In this document: positions 1 to 6,670 of the stretch, in pieces
Numbering within the stretch: position 1 is the stretch's first letter
How the letters are laid out: the number at the start of each line of letters is the position of its first letter
Assembly (NCBI GenBank): GCA_002391065.1
Contig: DGRP01000164.1
Location: 31,849-51,929 of the forward strand
Direction of reading: 5' to 3'
Source of the DNA: Ruminococcus sp. UBA4385
GTDB taxonomy: Bacteria > Bacillota_A > Clostridia > Oscillospirales > Ruminococcaceae
DNA: 20,081 bases
The notes under the pieces: model-generated
Told to the model about the DNA's origin: nothing
The model's input: only the letters and a program-made list of their open reading frames with translations
Databases searched by the model: none
Program-made: the position numbers and the translations under genes

Positions 1-34
1 AAAATCTGGACGGCGCATCTGATGCACAGGGGTC

Positions 35-50
35 GTGCGGTGTTGCCTTT
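35..50. repeat. Copy of a GGCA(A/G)CACCGCAC-type repeat
   Basis: On the minus strand this reads AAAGGCAACACCGCAC. Thirteen of these bases match the motif at 19513-19525 with one difference, and part of it recurs near 11822-11832. The surrounding bases form small hairpins, for example GCAC/GTGC around 25-38 and GCATC/GATGC around 15-25. It lies in the leader read from the minus-strand promoter at 69-97. It may be the inner end of a palindromic intergenic repeat that continues beyond the window, or simply leader structure. Confidence 0.35.
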
Positions 51-68
51 AAACTAATACCAAACCTT

Positions 69-97
69 ATTATACCACATAAATACGCATATTTCAA
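69..97 (-). promoter_or_regulatory. Sigma-A promoter reading out of the left edge
   Basis: On the minus strand there is a TTGAAA -35 box (92-97), a 17-base spacer and a perfect TATAAT -10 box (69-74). It points leftward, so the gene it serves lies outside the window. At least 60 bases of leader are visible and contain small hairpins. Confidence 0.75.
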
Positions 98-121
98 GGG
101 TGTTTCGGTAAATTTTGGGTC

Positions 122-1174
122 TTATTTTCTTGTGAAAAGTTCACTGACAAGGTAGGCTGTAAGCTCCTCGCTCATTTCGTACTGCTCACTGAGGCGAGGG
201 TGCCCCGGGGTTGCCTTTCCGCTTCTGGTAAATTCAAAATGCCTGATTCTGTCATCACCAAGCTCCTGAGCTATTTCCTCTATAGCGGTATCCCACTCGG
301 CATCATGCCCGAGGACAGTCAGTGTCAGCACGAAGAAAGCATCGGGATAGTGCCCTCTCAGAGCCTTTATTATCTTCTTGTAGCCGTTTTTCCAGTGCTC
401 ACGGAAGGCAGGGTCGGTAATCTTTGGGTCCGGCCGACCCTCGATGTGGCTGTCATTCTGACCGACCGCAAAAATCACGATGTCGGGTATATACTGTGAG
501 AAATCCCAGTCGGAGTAGCCGCCCTCGGCTTCAGGGAAGTAGCGGAGCTTGTTGTAAACAGTCTCCATGCCGATGTGGTCGGGACCGTGAAACCAGCCTG
601 TCTTGTCATAGATAGCTATTCCGCCCTGAGCCGTATCATTTATCTGAGCGCCTAAGTTTCTCGCTGTAATAAACGGATAGCTGTGCCATGCGTTGTCATA
701 AATTCCGTCATGCCCTGTCGGGTCGGGCAGAGCAGTGTATTTTACAGCCTCGCAGACCTCACCTGCTGAAACCGAGTCGCCGAAGCATTCTATTTTAAGC
801 TCGGGAAGCTTAACTGCTTCAAGCGGCTCACCGTCGATTTCAAAGCCGTAGAGATCAAAATAGTGAGAAGCGCCCTGTCTCTTAAACAGAATGAGGGTAT
901 GCTCCTTATCATCAAGGCCCTCAGCGAGGGTAACTGTGGTGTCGGCGTAATTGTCTTTTATCTCAGCCTTGTCCTCTTTGCCGTCGATAAGGAAGCCTAT
1001 GAGCTGAGTGTTATAGTATCTGTAGTTTTTAAGCTTTACCGACACCGCTGTGCCCTTAAAGCGGAGCGTCACGTTCGAGCCTGCAAAGAAAAAGCCTGCA
1101 CAGCCCTCTTTGGTGCGGTCTATCCTGCCCATGTAGGTAAGGTATTTACTGTCTGCATTTATAAAAGCTTTCAT
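122..1174 (-). CDS. CE2-type SGNH/GDSL carbohydrate esterase (cytosolic)
   Basis: This 350-residue protein has a beta-rich N-terminal domain (about 10-120, starting GRIDRTKEGCAGFFFAGS) and a C-terminal SGNH hydrolase domain (about 127-350). That is the layout of carbohydrate esterase family 2. Visible motifs are FGDS with the likely nucleophile Ser134, a block II glycine at GGI (184-186), GQND (238-241), and PGHP with the likely catalytic His325. No signal peptide is seen, so it should act in the cytosol, removing acetyl groups from imported oligosaccharides. Its AAGGAGG ribosome binding site lies inside the last codons of the upstream lipoprotein gene, and only 2 bases separate that stop from this start, so translation is probably coupled. 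Xylan or mannan oligosaccharides are possible substrates; the nearby GH130 gene favours mannan, by inference. Confidence 0.8.
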   Translation of the reverse strand: MKAFINADSKYLTYMGRIDRTKEGCAGFFFAGSNVTLRFKGTAVSVKLKNYRYYNTQLIGFLIDGKEDKAEIKDNYADTTVTLAEGLDDKEHTLILFKRQGASHYFDLYGFEIDGEPLEAVKLPELKIECFGDSVSAGEVCEAVKYTALPDPTGHDGIYDNAWHSYPFITARNLGAQINDTAQGGIAIYDKTGWFHGPDHIGMETVYNKLRYFPEAEGGYSDWDFSQYIPDIVIFAVGQNDSHIEGRPDPKITDPAFREHWKNGYKKIIKALRGHYPDAFFVLTLTVLGHDAEWDTAIEEIAQELGDDRIRHFEFTRSGKATPGHPRLSEQYEMSEELTAYLVSELFTRK

Positions 1175-1176
1175 AT

Positions 1177-1863
1177 TCAGTCCTCCTTGTCAAGACCGTG
1201 CGCCTTGACTGTATTTTCGACCTTTTCTACGGAGTTTCGGTCTGTTATTTCAATTTTATAGCTATAGTTCTTATCCTTTGAGAGGGTAGTCTCCGTAAAC
1301 CAGAGGAGCTCGCCGTCTTTAGTGAAGCGAAACTCTGTCTCAAAGCCTGTTGCATCTACGCCCTCGATCTGAGCGCCCATTTTTGCGAGGTCATACTCAT
1401 ATATCACGCTGATCTCGCCGTCTTTTTCGGATTTGTCAGCCTTTTTCACCGCAGTCGGCGAATACACGAGCAGGCCTTCGTCAGCCTGAGGGTGCCTGGC
1501 ACTTCTGGTATACTGATTGAAGTCCCTGTCGCCCCTGACAGCATGGCTGTACTTTCCGTTTTCAAACTTCATGTCCTCGACGCCGTTATTGTACTGCGCA
1601 TAGACATCATCGCCGTTTTTTCCGTAATACGAGAACACGCAGACGTCCTTTTCGTCATACATGAAGGTAAATTCCTGATCGACCTCGCCCGTTTCCTCAT
1701 TTGTCATAGTCACCTTTGCGGAATCAAGCTCTGCGTAGGCTTTTCTGGCATCGAGTATCAGCTCAGAGCCTTCAAGCTCGGGCTCATTTGCGCAGGCTGA
1801 GAGCATTCCGAGCGCTGTAACTGCTGAGGCGATCAGGGCAAAAATTCTGAAACCTTTTTTCAT
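1177..1863 (-). CDS. Predicted lipoprotein of unknown function
   Basis: This 228-residue protein has a lipoprotein signal: KK, a hydrophobic stretch (about 6-20) and the lipobox LSAC with Cys24 as the lipidation site. The mature part is acidic, beta-rich and has no motif I recognise. Its pattern of short strands (FTFMYDEKDVCVFSYYG; EFRFTKDGELLWFTETTL) resembles the LolA/LppX-like folds common in clostridial lipoproteins, but this is only an impression. A GGAG ribosome binding site sits 8 bases before the ATG. The gene lies 12 bases after the DUF4321 gene and 2 bases before the esterase gene, so all three are probably co-transcribed. Confidence 0.7.
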   Translation of the reverse strand: MKKGFRIFALIASAVTALGMLSACANEPELEGSELILDARKAYAELDSAKVTMTNEETGEVDQEFTFMYDEKDVCVFSYYGKNGDDVYAQYNNGVEDMKFENGKYSHAVRGDRDFNQYTRSARHPQADEGLLVYSPTAVKKADKSEKDGEISVIYEYDLAKMGAQIEGVDATGFETEFRFTKDGELLWFTETTLSKDKNYSYKIEITDRNSVEKVENTVKAHGLDKED

Positions 1864-1875
1864 AAGCTGTCTCCG

Positions 1876-2139
1876 TTAAAGCCCCTTGCAGGTCTTTGCA
1901 AAAACGATAAGCGCTGCCGAAACAGTTATGATATGAGCTATAGTCGCCTGCACCATAAGCCCCACCGTGAACTTTATCACATAGAGGTCAACCGTAGTAT
2001 TTTCAATACCTATGCTCTTTCCCCATGCGAGCCAGCCTACATAGTCCTTGCCCTTGCAGACGTAGGCTATCAGCCCTCCGAGGATTATTCCTGCGAGCAT
2101 AAAAAAGATAAATGCAAATGTTTTCTTGAAATTTTTCAT
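1876..2139 (-). CDS. Small membrane protein, DUF4321-like
   Basis: This 87-residue protein has two predicted membrane helices (about 7-27 and 55-82) joined by a short loop containing LAWGKSIGIEN. The glycine-rich first helix (AGIILGGLIAYV) and the W-x-x-x-G-x-x-x-G loop resemble the DUF4321 family of Clostridia, whose function is unknown. The ribosome binding site is GAGGA, 6 bases before the ATG. It follows yabR after a hairpin that could partly stop transcription, and is 12 bases ahead of the lipoprotein gene. The family assignment is from memory of the pattern. Confidence 0.65.
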   Translation of the reverse strand: MKNFKKTFAFIFFMLAGIILGGLIAYVCKGKDYVGWLAWGKSIGIENTTVDLYVIKFTVGLMVQATIAHIITVSAALIVFAKTCKGL

Positions 2140-2149
2140 AGTACTTCCT

Positions 2150-2178
2150 CAACAAATAAGGGAGGGCAGCACCCTCCC
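2150..2178 (-). terminator. Hairpin between yabR and the DUF4321 gene, possible leaky terminator
   Basis: On the minus strand a GGGAGGG stem (2172-2178) pairs with CCCTCCC (2160-2166) around a 5-base loop and is followed by TTATTTGTT. The seven G-C-rich pairs are stable but the U tract is interrupted, so termination may be incomplete. The DUF4321 gene starts only about 20 bases further on. Confidence 0.55.
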
Positions 2179-2185
2179 TGTAATT

Positions 2186-2704
2186 TTACTTTCTCCTTGA
2201 CGGTGAACGCCTTTTATTGTCTATTACCTTTTTCAGGTCTAAGAAGCGCTCCTCGCTTGTTGCCTTGAATTTTGAGAGCATATCCTCAAAATCAGCATTT
2301 CCCGAAGTTGCATTCGGATCATACACAGGGGGCGGATTTTTCGAGAAGTCCTGCTGCTCCCTTGGCTGTGACTGGAAGCTTCTTCTCTGCTGACCCTGTC
2401 CCTCACGTCTGTCATTTCTGCCCTGAGGTCTTGCGCTGCGGTCATTTTTCTGGAATTTTCTCTGCTGCTCAGGCTGAGCCTTCTTTATAGACAGCGAGAT
2501 CTTTCCGTCATCAGTCATGCTGAGTACCTTTACCTTAACGGTCTGACCCTCATTCAGGTGATCCTTTATCTCACTGACATAGGTGTTTGCGACCTCGGAT
2601 ATATGTACCATGCCTGTCTGGTTCTTATCGATCTCGACAAACGCTCCGAACTTTGTGATGCCTGTTACTTTTCCCTCGTAAATGTTTCCTACTTCAAGCT
2701 GCAT
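2186..2704 (-). CDS. yabR: S1-domain RNA-binding protein, YabR-like
   Basis: This 172-residue protein has one S1 RNA-binding domain at about 1-74 (VGNIYEGKVTGITKFGAFVEI, GMVHISEV, VKVKVLSMTDDGKISLSIK). A low-complexity tail (about 76-130) rich in Q, R, N and P follows, then a short predicted helix (138-163) and an RRSPSRRK end. I chose the ATG at 2702-2704, where the S1 domain begins and an AGAGGA sequence lies about 12 bases upstream. The frame stays open for 24 more codons, but these overlap an intercistronic hairpin and look untranslated. The position right after divIC matches yabR of Bacillus subtilis. The family is thought to bind RNA or ribosomes; a specific role is not known to me. The basic, glutamine-rich tail looks disordered and is longer than in the Bacillus protein. 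Confidence 0.85.
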   Translation of the reverse strand: MQLEVGNIYEGKVTGITKFGAFVEIDKNQTGMVHISEVANTYVSEIKDHLNEGQTVKVKVLSMTDDGKISLSIKKAQPEQQRKFQKNDRSARPQGRNDRREGQGQQRRSFQSQPREQQDFSKNPPPVYDPNATSGNADFEDMLSKFKATSEERFLDLKKVIDNKRRSPSRRK

Positions 2705-2753
2705 TGATTTATTTTGGTCCTCTCTGTTAATGCCTATCGGCAGAATATATAGC

Positions 2754-2770
2754 AGCGGCGCAGTGCCGCT
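2754..2770 (-). other. Intercistronic hairpin between divIC and yabR
   Basis: AGCGGC pairs with GCCGCT around a 5-base loop, just downstream of the divIC stop and about 50 bases before the yabR start. There is no clean U tract, so it is more likely an RNA-processing or stability element than a terminator. Confidence 0.4.
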
Positions 2771-2788
2771 AAGCATCAGTGTTTCGGC

Positions 2789-3151
2789 TTACTTGCCGTC
2801 GGTAACTATATAGTACCTTTTCTCGTTCGGATATGCGTAGCCCAGATTTTCTATTGCGAGCCTTTCCATATACTCTTCTTCGTTCTCCGCCTTGAGCAGT
2901 CTGACATACTCATCATTCTGCTGCTTTGCGGCTGTGATCTTTTTCTGTATATCAGCGGATTCCTTCCTCAGCTGTGCCACCTGTGCCTGCTGAGAAACTA
3001 TCGTAAACACAGCATATCCCAACAGCAAAAGCACCGCCAGCACCAGCATAAGCCTTACAAGCCTTGACTTCTTCGGCTTTTCGATGACGGTATCGGTATC
3101 CGCAGCATAATCTATATCTTCGCTGCTGTCTTTCTTACCAAACCAAAGCAT
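2789..3151 (-). CDS. divIC: Septum formation initiator, DivIC/FtsB family
   Basis: This 120-residue bitopic protein has a charged cytoplasmic N-terminus (1-30), one membrane helix (about 32-52), a coiled coil outside the membrane (about 53-90) and the family's C-terminal motif (YMERLAIENLGYAYPNE, 94-110). DivIC pairs with FtsL and DivIB/FtsQ in the divisome, which recruits and activates septal peptidoglycan synthesis. A GGAG ribosome binding site lies 8 bases before the ATG. The order yabP-yabQ-divIC-yabR matches Bacillus subtilis. A strong sigma-A-type promoter lies 60-90 bases upstream, in the gap after yabQ, so divIC can be expressed in growing cells independently of the sporulation genes. 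Confidence 0.9.
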   Translation of the reverse strand: MLWFGKKDSSEDIDYAADTDTVIEKPKKSRLVRLMLVLAVLLLLGYAVFTIVSQQAQVAQLRKESADIQKKITAAKQQNDEYVRLLKAENEEEYMERLAIENLGYAYPNEKRYYIVTDGK

Positions 3152-3211
3152 TATTACTCTCCGTTCTTACACAAACGTACCATCTCAATAGAGACATTTT
3201 CACTCCATTAC

Positions 3212-3241
3212 ATTATACACCAAACAAAAGACAAGTTTCAA
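3212..3241 (-). promoter_or_regulatory. Vegetative sigma-A promoter for divIC-yabR
   Basis: On the minus strand there is TTGAAA (3236-3241), an 18-base spacer and TATAAT (3212-3217). It lies in the 120-base gap between yabQ and divIC. Confidence 0.75.
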
Positions 3242-3271
3242 GGGGTTTTCGTGATTTTTTTCGTTCTTTTA

Positions 3272-3679
3272 TCAATTTAAGCTATTTTTCACAAATACAC
3301 TCTTGATTTTTCCGAGCAATTTGGTCATAAATCCCCGAAACGGTCTGAAAACCCGTCTTAAAAGGGCTTCCCACAGGAGCGAAAAGGCTTTAACGAGCAT
3401 ATTTCCGATGCTGACCCTCTCCATAAAGCAGCCGATGAGCATTCCTGTCAGTGCAAAAGCCCTTATACTGCCTGTCAGCCCTGTGCAGAAGGTGAACAGC
3501 ACAACCCAGAAAACCAGCGTATAGATAAGGTCGCACACAAAGGTAAAGACCTTTCCGTGATTTGCGGTAATGCGGAGCATTCTGAAAATGTCATACACTG
3601 CCCCCATTGCGAAGCCCACGAGCACAGACAGCAAAAACAGCTCGGTCTCAAGCTCAAGGCCGAGCTCCATTTTCTCCAC
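3272..3679 (-). CDS. yabQ: Spore cortex biosynthesis protein YabQ
   Basis: This 135-residue membrane protein begins MELGLELETELFLLSVLVGFAMGAVYDIFR, the typical YabQ start (a hydrophobic helix followed by G-x-x-YDxFR). Further helices lie at about 45-64 and 70-86, and the C-terminus is basic. In Bacillus subtilis YabQ is made in the mother cell under sigma-E, sits in the outer forespore membrane and is needed for spore cortex assembly. I chose the GTG at 3677-3679 because AGGAG lies 5 bases before it; the in-frame ATG three codons later has GGAG only 3 bases away. The gene starts 8 bases after the yabP stop, so the two form one operon. The length fits a short member of the family. Confidence 0.87.
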   Translation of the reverse strand: MEKMELGLELETELFLLSVLVGFAMGAVYDIFRMLRITANHGKVFTFVCDLIYTLVFWVVLFTFCTGLTGSIRAFALTGMLIGCFMERVSIGNMLVKAFSLLWEALLRRVFRPFRGFMTKLLGKIKSVFVKNSLN

Positions 3680-3687
3680 GGCGGCTC

Positions 3688-3957
3688 CTATCCGCCGAAG
3701 GGCAGGCGTCTGCGCTTGGTGCGTTTGCTTTCGTAGCTCATAAGGCTTATCTCGCCCTCTATGTTGAGCTCTCCGCTTTCAACGCTCATATCGCTGATGT
3801 GCATCTGAGAGCCCTTGATAAGGAGCTCACCCAGCTCGGTGAATATTCTCAGCTCGCTGTCATCGAAGCTTGCGACCTCGGTAACACCTGTCAGAAAGAG
3901 CTTTGTGCGGTTTTCCAGAATGATATTGTGTCTGCCTGTTGACTGCTTGTCGGTCAT
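3688..3957 (-). CDS. yabP: Sporulation protein YabP
   Basis: This 89-residue protein carries the YabP/YqfC pattern: NIILENRTKLFLTGVTEVASFDD (11-33), a central TELGELLIKG segment (40-49), then ISDMSVESGELNIEGEISLMSYE. The C-terminus is basic (KRTKRRR). YabP is a sigma-E-dependent mother-cell protein required for spore formation in Bacillus subtilis, usually encoded with YabQ as here. The ribosome binding site AAAGGAGG lies 8 bases before the ATG. A sigma-E-like promoter sits directly upstream. The S4-domain gene (hslR/yabO) that often precedes yabP is absent; the GH130 gene is there instead. Confidence 0.92.
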   Translation of the reverse strand: MTDKQSTGRHNIILENRTKLFLTGVTEVASFDDSELRIFTELGELLIKGSQMHISDMSVESGELNIEGEISLMSYESKRTKRRRLPFGG

Positions 3958-3978
3958 AGCCGATCCCTCCTTTGTGAC

Positions 3979-4007
3979 AGTATATGCCCGTATGCTCCCT
4001 AAAATGC
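3979..4007 (-). promoter_or_regulatory. Sigma-E-like (mother-cell sporulation) promoter for yabP-yabQ
   Basis: On the minus strand GCATTTT (4001-4007) is followed after 14 bases by CATATACT (3979-3986). Each differs by one base from the sigma-E consensus I know (about KMATATT and CATACANT, 13-15 apart). The start would lie about 15 bases before the yabP ATG, giving a very short leader. yabP is a known sigma-E gene in Bacillus, which supports the call. The -35 element touches the U tract of the GH130 terminator. Confidence 0.55.
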
Positions 4008-4036
4008 AAAAACTCCGCAGGACTTATCCTGCGGAG
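4006..4036 (-). terminator. Rho-independent terminator of the GH130 gene
   Basis: A perfect 10-base-pair stem, CTCCGCAGGA (4013-4022) with TCCTGCGGAG (4027-4036), has a 4-base loop and is followed on the minus strand by TTTTT (4008-4012). It separates GH130 from yabP. Confidence 0.88.
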
Positions 4037-4055
4037 CAAAAGGTTTGGTTATTTA

Positions 4056-5054
4056 TCAAACAGAAGAATGGCTCTTTACATAGTCAACTACTGCGTCAAC
4101 TGTTGTGTATGCAAGTGCAACACAGGTATCAGCACAGCCGTAGTAAATTGCGATTCTGCCTGTGTCTGCGTCACAGAGTGTAGCGCATGGGAAGGTAACG
4201 TTCTGAACGTCGCCTACGCACTCATAAACCTCACGTGGGTTGATGAGGTACTCAGCACATCTGTACTTGACCTTCCATGGCTCGTCCTTATCAAGGATAC
4301 AAGCGGAGAAGCTGTAAACAAAGCCGTTGCAGCTCTCAAGAACACCGTGATAGAAGCAGAGCCAGCCCTCGTCTGTCTCGATCGGGATCGGGCCTGCGCC
4401 GATCTTCTTGGACTCCCATGCTCTGAGGGGTCCCATAACGTGTCTGTGCTCGCCCCAGTACTTCATATCGGGAGACTGCGAGATGTACATATCACCGAAA
4501 GGTGTATGGCCGCTGTCGGAAGGTCTGGAGAACATCAGATACTTGTCATTTACCTTTCTCGGGAAGAGAACACCGTTTCTGTTGAACGGCAGGAATGCGT
4601 TCTCGCACTGATAGAAGGTCTTGAAGTCAAATGTATAGCCAACGCCGATGGTGGGCTTCCAGCCGTAAGCGTTGCACCAGGTTACCCAATATCTGTCCTC
4701 GATCCAGCAAACTCTGGGGTCATAGCCGTAGCCCCACTGGTTTACTTCCTCGGTAGACTTGTCAGCCTGCTCAAAGAGAATTCTTGTTGGGTTGATGTTC
4801 CAGTGAATACCGTCATCGGAGAAGCCTGCGTGCAGAGCCATATTTCTCTCCTTGTCATCAACTCTGAAAACGCCTGCAAACTTGCCCTCGAAGGGAACTA
4901 CAGCGCTGTTGAATATAGAGTTTGAAGTTGGAAGCTGATTTCTGGGAATGATAGGGTTGTCAGTATGTCTCCAGATGACCTCATTGCAGTCAGCAGGCTT
5001 ATCCTGCCAGGGCATATTCGGGATAGACTGACCGTTTAAGATTTTTACACTCAT
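4056..5054 (-). CDS. GH130 glycoside phosphorylase, likely beta-1,4-mannooligosaccharide phosphorylase
   Basis: This protein has 332 residues when started at the ATG at 5052-5054, where an AGGCGG-type ribosome binding site lies 8-9 bases upstream and the family's N-terminus begins ([20 protein letters not shown]). The five-bladed propeller signatures of GH130 are visible: [16 protein letters not shown] (108-123) with Asp112 as the probable general acid, NGVLFPRK (160-167), [17 protein letters not shown] (176-192), [17 protein letters not shown] (216-232), FYHGV (234-238) and [10 protein letters not shown] (301-310). Such enzymes split beta-mannosidic bonds with phosphate, giving mannose 1-phosphate. 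The length is nearer to mannooligosaccharide phosphorylases than to the longer mannosyl-glucose phosphorylases, but the exact substrate is inferred. There is no signal peptide, so it is cytosolic. It has its own promoter, two upstream operator-like sites and its own terminator. Confidence 0.87.
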   Translation of the reverse strand: MSVKILNGQSIPNMPWQDKPADCNEVIWRHTDNPIIPRNQLPTSNSIFNSAVVPFEGKFAGVFRVDDKERNMALHAGFSDDGIHWNINPTRILFEQADKSTEEVNQWGYGYDPRVCWIEDRYWVTWCNAYGWKPTIGVGYTFDFKTFYQCENAFLPFNRNGVLFPRKVNDKYLMFSRPSDSGHTPFGDMYISQSPDMKYWGEHRHVMGPLRAWESKKIGAGPIPIETDEGWLCFYHGVLESCNGFVYSFSACILDKDEPWKVKYRCAEYLINPREVYECVGDVQNVTFPCATLCDADTGRIAIYYGCADTCVALAYTTVDAVVDYVKSHSSV

Positions 5055-5130
5055 GGTAAATCCGCCTTTCTGTTTCATATTTTCCGACAGTCGGACGGGC
5101 GTGTCCGATATCATTTTTTCTGTCACTCTT

Positions 5131-5159
5131 ATTAAAGCACACTTTTCAGATTTTTTCAA
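5131..5159 (-). promoter_or_regulatory. Sigma-A promoter of the GH130 gene
   Basis: On the minus strand there is TTGAAA (5154-5159), a 17-base spacer and TTTAAT (5131-5136), one mismatch from TATAAT. The -35 end of this promoter shares 15 identical bases (CTTGAAAAAATCTGA) with the GH5 promoter. Confidence 0.72.
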
Positions 5160-5170
5160 GCCCCCGAAAA

Positions 5171-5209
5171 TCAATGAAAACGTTTAAAATTTCAATGTAA
5201 ACGTATTCC
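5171..5209. promoter_or_regulatory. Tandem cre/LacI-family-like operators upstream of GH130
   Basis: TGAAAACGTTTAAA (5175-5188) and TGTAAACGTATTCC (5196-5209) match 13 and 12 of 14 positions of the CcpA cre consensus TGWAANCGNTNWCA. They form direct repeats (TCAATGWAAACGT at 5171-5183 and 5192-5204) exactly 21 bases, or two helical turns, apart. They lie just upstream of the -35 box, so the binding protein could be an activator, CcpA, or a dedicated LacI-family regulator. Confidence 0.6.
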
Positions 5210-5278
5210 CCGAAAATTTAACATTTTATTTACATTTGATTCGGGAGCATTGCCCTTTGCCTTAATAAATCTTTCGCA

Positions 5279-5314
5279 GAAAACAGAAGCCCACCTCATT
5301 ATAGAAGTGGGCTT
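5279..5314 (-). terminator. Terminator of the GH5-type gene
   Basis: An AAGCCCAC/GTGGGCTT stem (arms 5287-5296 and 5305-5314) begins about 6 bases after the stop codon and is followed on the minus strand by a T-rich stretch (CTGTTTTCTG). Confidence 0.75.
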
Positions 5315-5319
5315 GATAA

Positions 5320-6498
5320 TCATATAGCAGGTGTGCTCTTGCCTACAGGGAAAAGCTCCTTTTCATCAACTGTCGAGGCTATCTTCGTTATTGCAGGCTC
5401 AATGTCAGCCCAGAGTCCGCAGCCGTCGTCCTGTCCGCTTGACTTCCATGCCTGAACTCCGTCCCAGCCGTTGTTGTATGCCTCTTCGTAAGCCTTAGTT
5501 ATGTCGAAGTCTCCGTCCGACACTGCGGGACACTCGCCTATCACAGCAGGCTTTGTGCCGTCAAGACCGAAGTCCTCAGGGCTTTCAGAGAACGGATATC
5601 CCCACATTCCCTGCATCCATGAGTACCAGTGAACAGAGTAAAAGTCCACATAAGCATAGCCCTTGTCATACTTCTCCGAGGTCATTACACTCTGTAGCTC
5701 TGCATCTGAGATTTTATTGCCTTGCTGCTTGTCGGAATTGTACTTTATCATTCCAAGACCGACAGTAACAAGAACATCTGAATTCTCATGTATTGCCGCA
5801 GATGCCATAGCATAGTAGCGCTCCAGACCCAGCCAGTCGAGCTTTCCGCACTCATCGTTTTCAACTATCCAGTCAGGCTCATTGCAGAGGTCCACCGACC
5901 AGAGGTAATCGTTCTTGTCATACCGCTGAACAAGAGGCACTATGTAGTTGTCGATAAAGCTTTCGGTTTTGGTCTGATCGTTTATCATATCACGCCATGC
6001 CTGATAGTTTGCATTCTGATCCTTGAAGCAGTCAAAAGACTGAACTGTAGCCATAATGTATATCTGATAGGTTTCAGCCAGCATGAACAGGTCATCAAGG
6101 TTGCTCCAGTGAGCGTCAGTTGCACCGTTTACAGTGCCGTCGGGAGAAATGTCGATACCTGTCGTTCCGTCGCAGATTATCCATACTCTTGCTGCGTTGC
6201 AGCCTGCTTCGTGAAGCTTTGAGAAGTGCTCCTGCCAGAACTCAAAGTTGAAGCCTCCGCCGAAGTCATTCCACTTATCCCACGGAGTATTTACTCCGTT
6301 TATCCAGAGCTTCTGATCTCCCACCTTGAAGTCTGTGCCGTCAACTACTACCTGTGCAGGTGATGAACCTGCATTTTCTTTAAGCTTTTTGTCTACCTCA
6401 AGCTCCTTGACCGAGGAGGAAGAAGAGTTTCCGCAGGCACTTGTGCAGAGAAGCATAATGCCTGCTAATGCTGTGCTAAGTATCTTTCTGATTTTCAA
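5320..6498 (-). CDS. Secreted GH5-type (endo-mannanase-like) glycosidase lipoprotein
   Basis: I start this 392-residue protein at the TTG at 6496-6498, because GAGGTG lies 6 bases upstream and the signal peptide (KIRKILSTALAGIMLLCTSAC) begins there; upstream codons overlap the promoter. Cys22 in TSAC is a probable lipidation site, so the enzyme would be anchored outside the membrane after a Ser-rich linker. The catalytic domain (about 50-375) is a (beta/alpha)8 barrel of GH5/clan A type: LWINGVNTPWDKW (64-76), AARVWII (102-108), LCNEPDW with probable acid/base Glu207 (204-210), HWYSW (290-294), VIGECPA with probable nucleophile Glu322 (319-325), and QAWKSSGQDDG (349-359). The GVN start and the NEP and GE motifs resemble bacterial endo-beta-mannanases; a cellulase or another GH5 subfamily is possible. 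It would supply oligosaccharides for the GH130 phosphorylase encoded nearby. Confidence 0.8.
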   Translation of the reverse strand: MKIRKILSTALAGIMLLCTSACGNSSSSSVKELEVDKKLKENAGSSPAQVVVDGTDFKVGDQKLWINGVNTPWDKWNDFGGGFNFEFWQEHFSKLHEAGCNAARVWIICDGTTGIDISPDGTVNGATDAHWSNLDDLFMLAETYQIYIMATVQSFDCFKDQNANYQAWRDMINDQTKTESFIDNYIVPLVQRYDKNDYLWSVDLCNEPDWIVENDECGKLDWLGLERYYAMASAAIHENSDVLVTVGLGMIKYNSDKQQGNKISDAELQSVMTSEKYDKGYAYVDFYSVHWYSWMQGMWGYPFSESPEDFGLDGTKPAVIGECPAVSDGDFDITKAYEEAYNNGWDGVQAWKSSGQDDGCGLWADIEPAITKIASTVDEKELFPVGKSTPAI

Positions 6499-6529
6499 AA
6501 TTATCACCTCTGATAAGAACTGTATTAAA

Positions 6530-6558
6530 AGTATAGCATATATATCAGATTTTTTCAA
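6530..6558 (-). promoter_or_regulatory. Sigma-A promoter of the GH5-type gene
   Basis: On the minus strand there is TTGAAA (6553-6558), 17 bases, then TATACT (6530-6535). Fifteen bases around the -35 box are identical to the GH130 promoter. No cre-like site is seen next to it. Confidence 0.78.
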
Positions 6559-6602
6559 GGCTTTATCTGAGTAAAATGAGAAAAATATGATATACATAAA
6601 GC

Positions 6603-6631
6603 TTGACAAACGGCAAATTTTAGGTTATACT
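6603..6631 (+). promoter_or_regulatory. Sigma-A promoter of the Rrf2 regulator gene
   Basis: A perfect TTGACA (6603-6608), a 17-base spacer and TATACT (6626-6631) lie 40 bases before the start codon, back to back with the GH5 promoter. Confidence 0.82.
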
Positions 6632-6670
6632 TAAAACATATTAAAAAAATAGGAAAAAAGGAGGATCTGC

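Noticed and set aside
2705..2776. 24-codon N-terminal extension of yabR
   Set aside because: No ribosome binding site precedes its ATG, it overlaps a hairpin, and the S1 domain starts at the downstream ATG.
3984..4925. A 313-codon open frame on the plus strand
   Set aside because: It runs fully antisense to the GH130 gene, has no ribosome binding site or family motif, and is explained by the codon bias of the GH130 frame.
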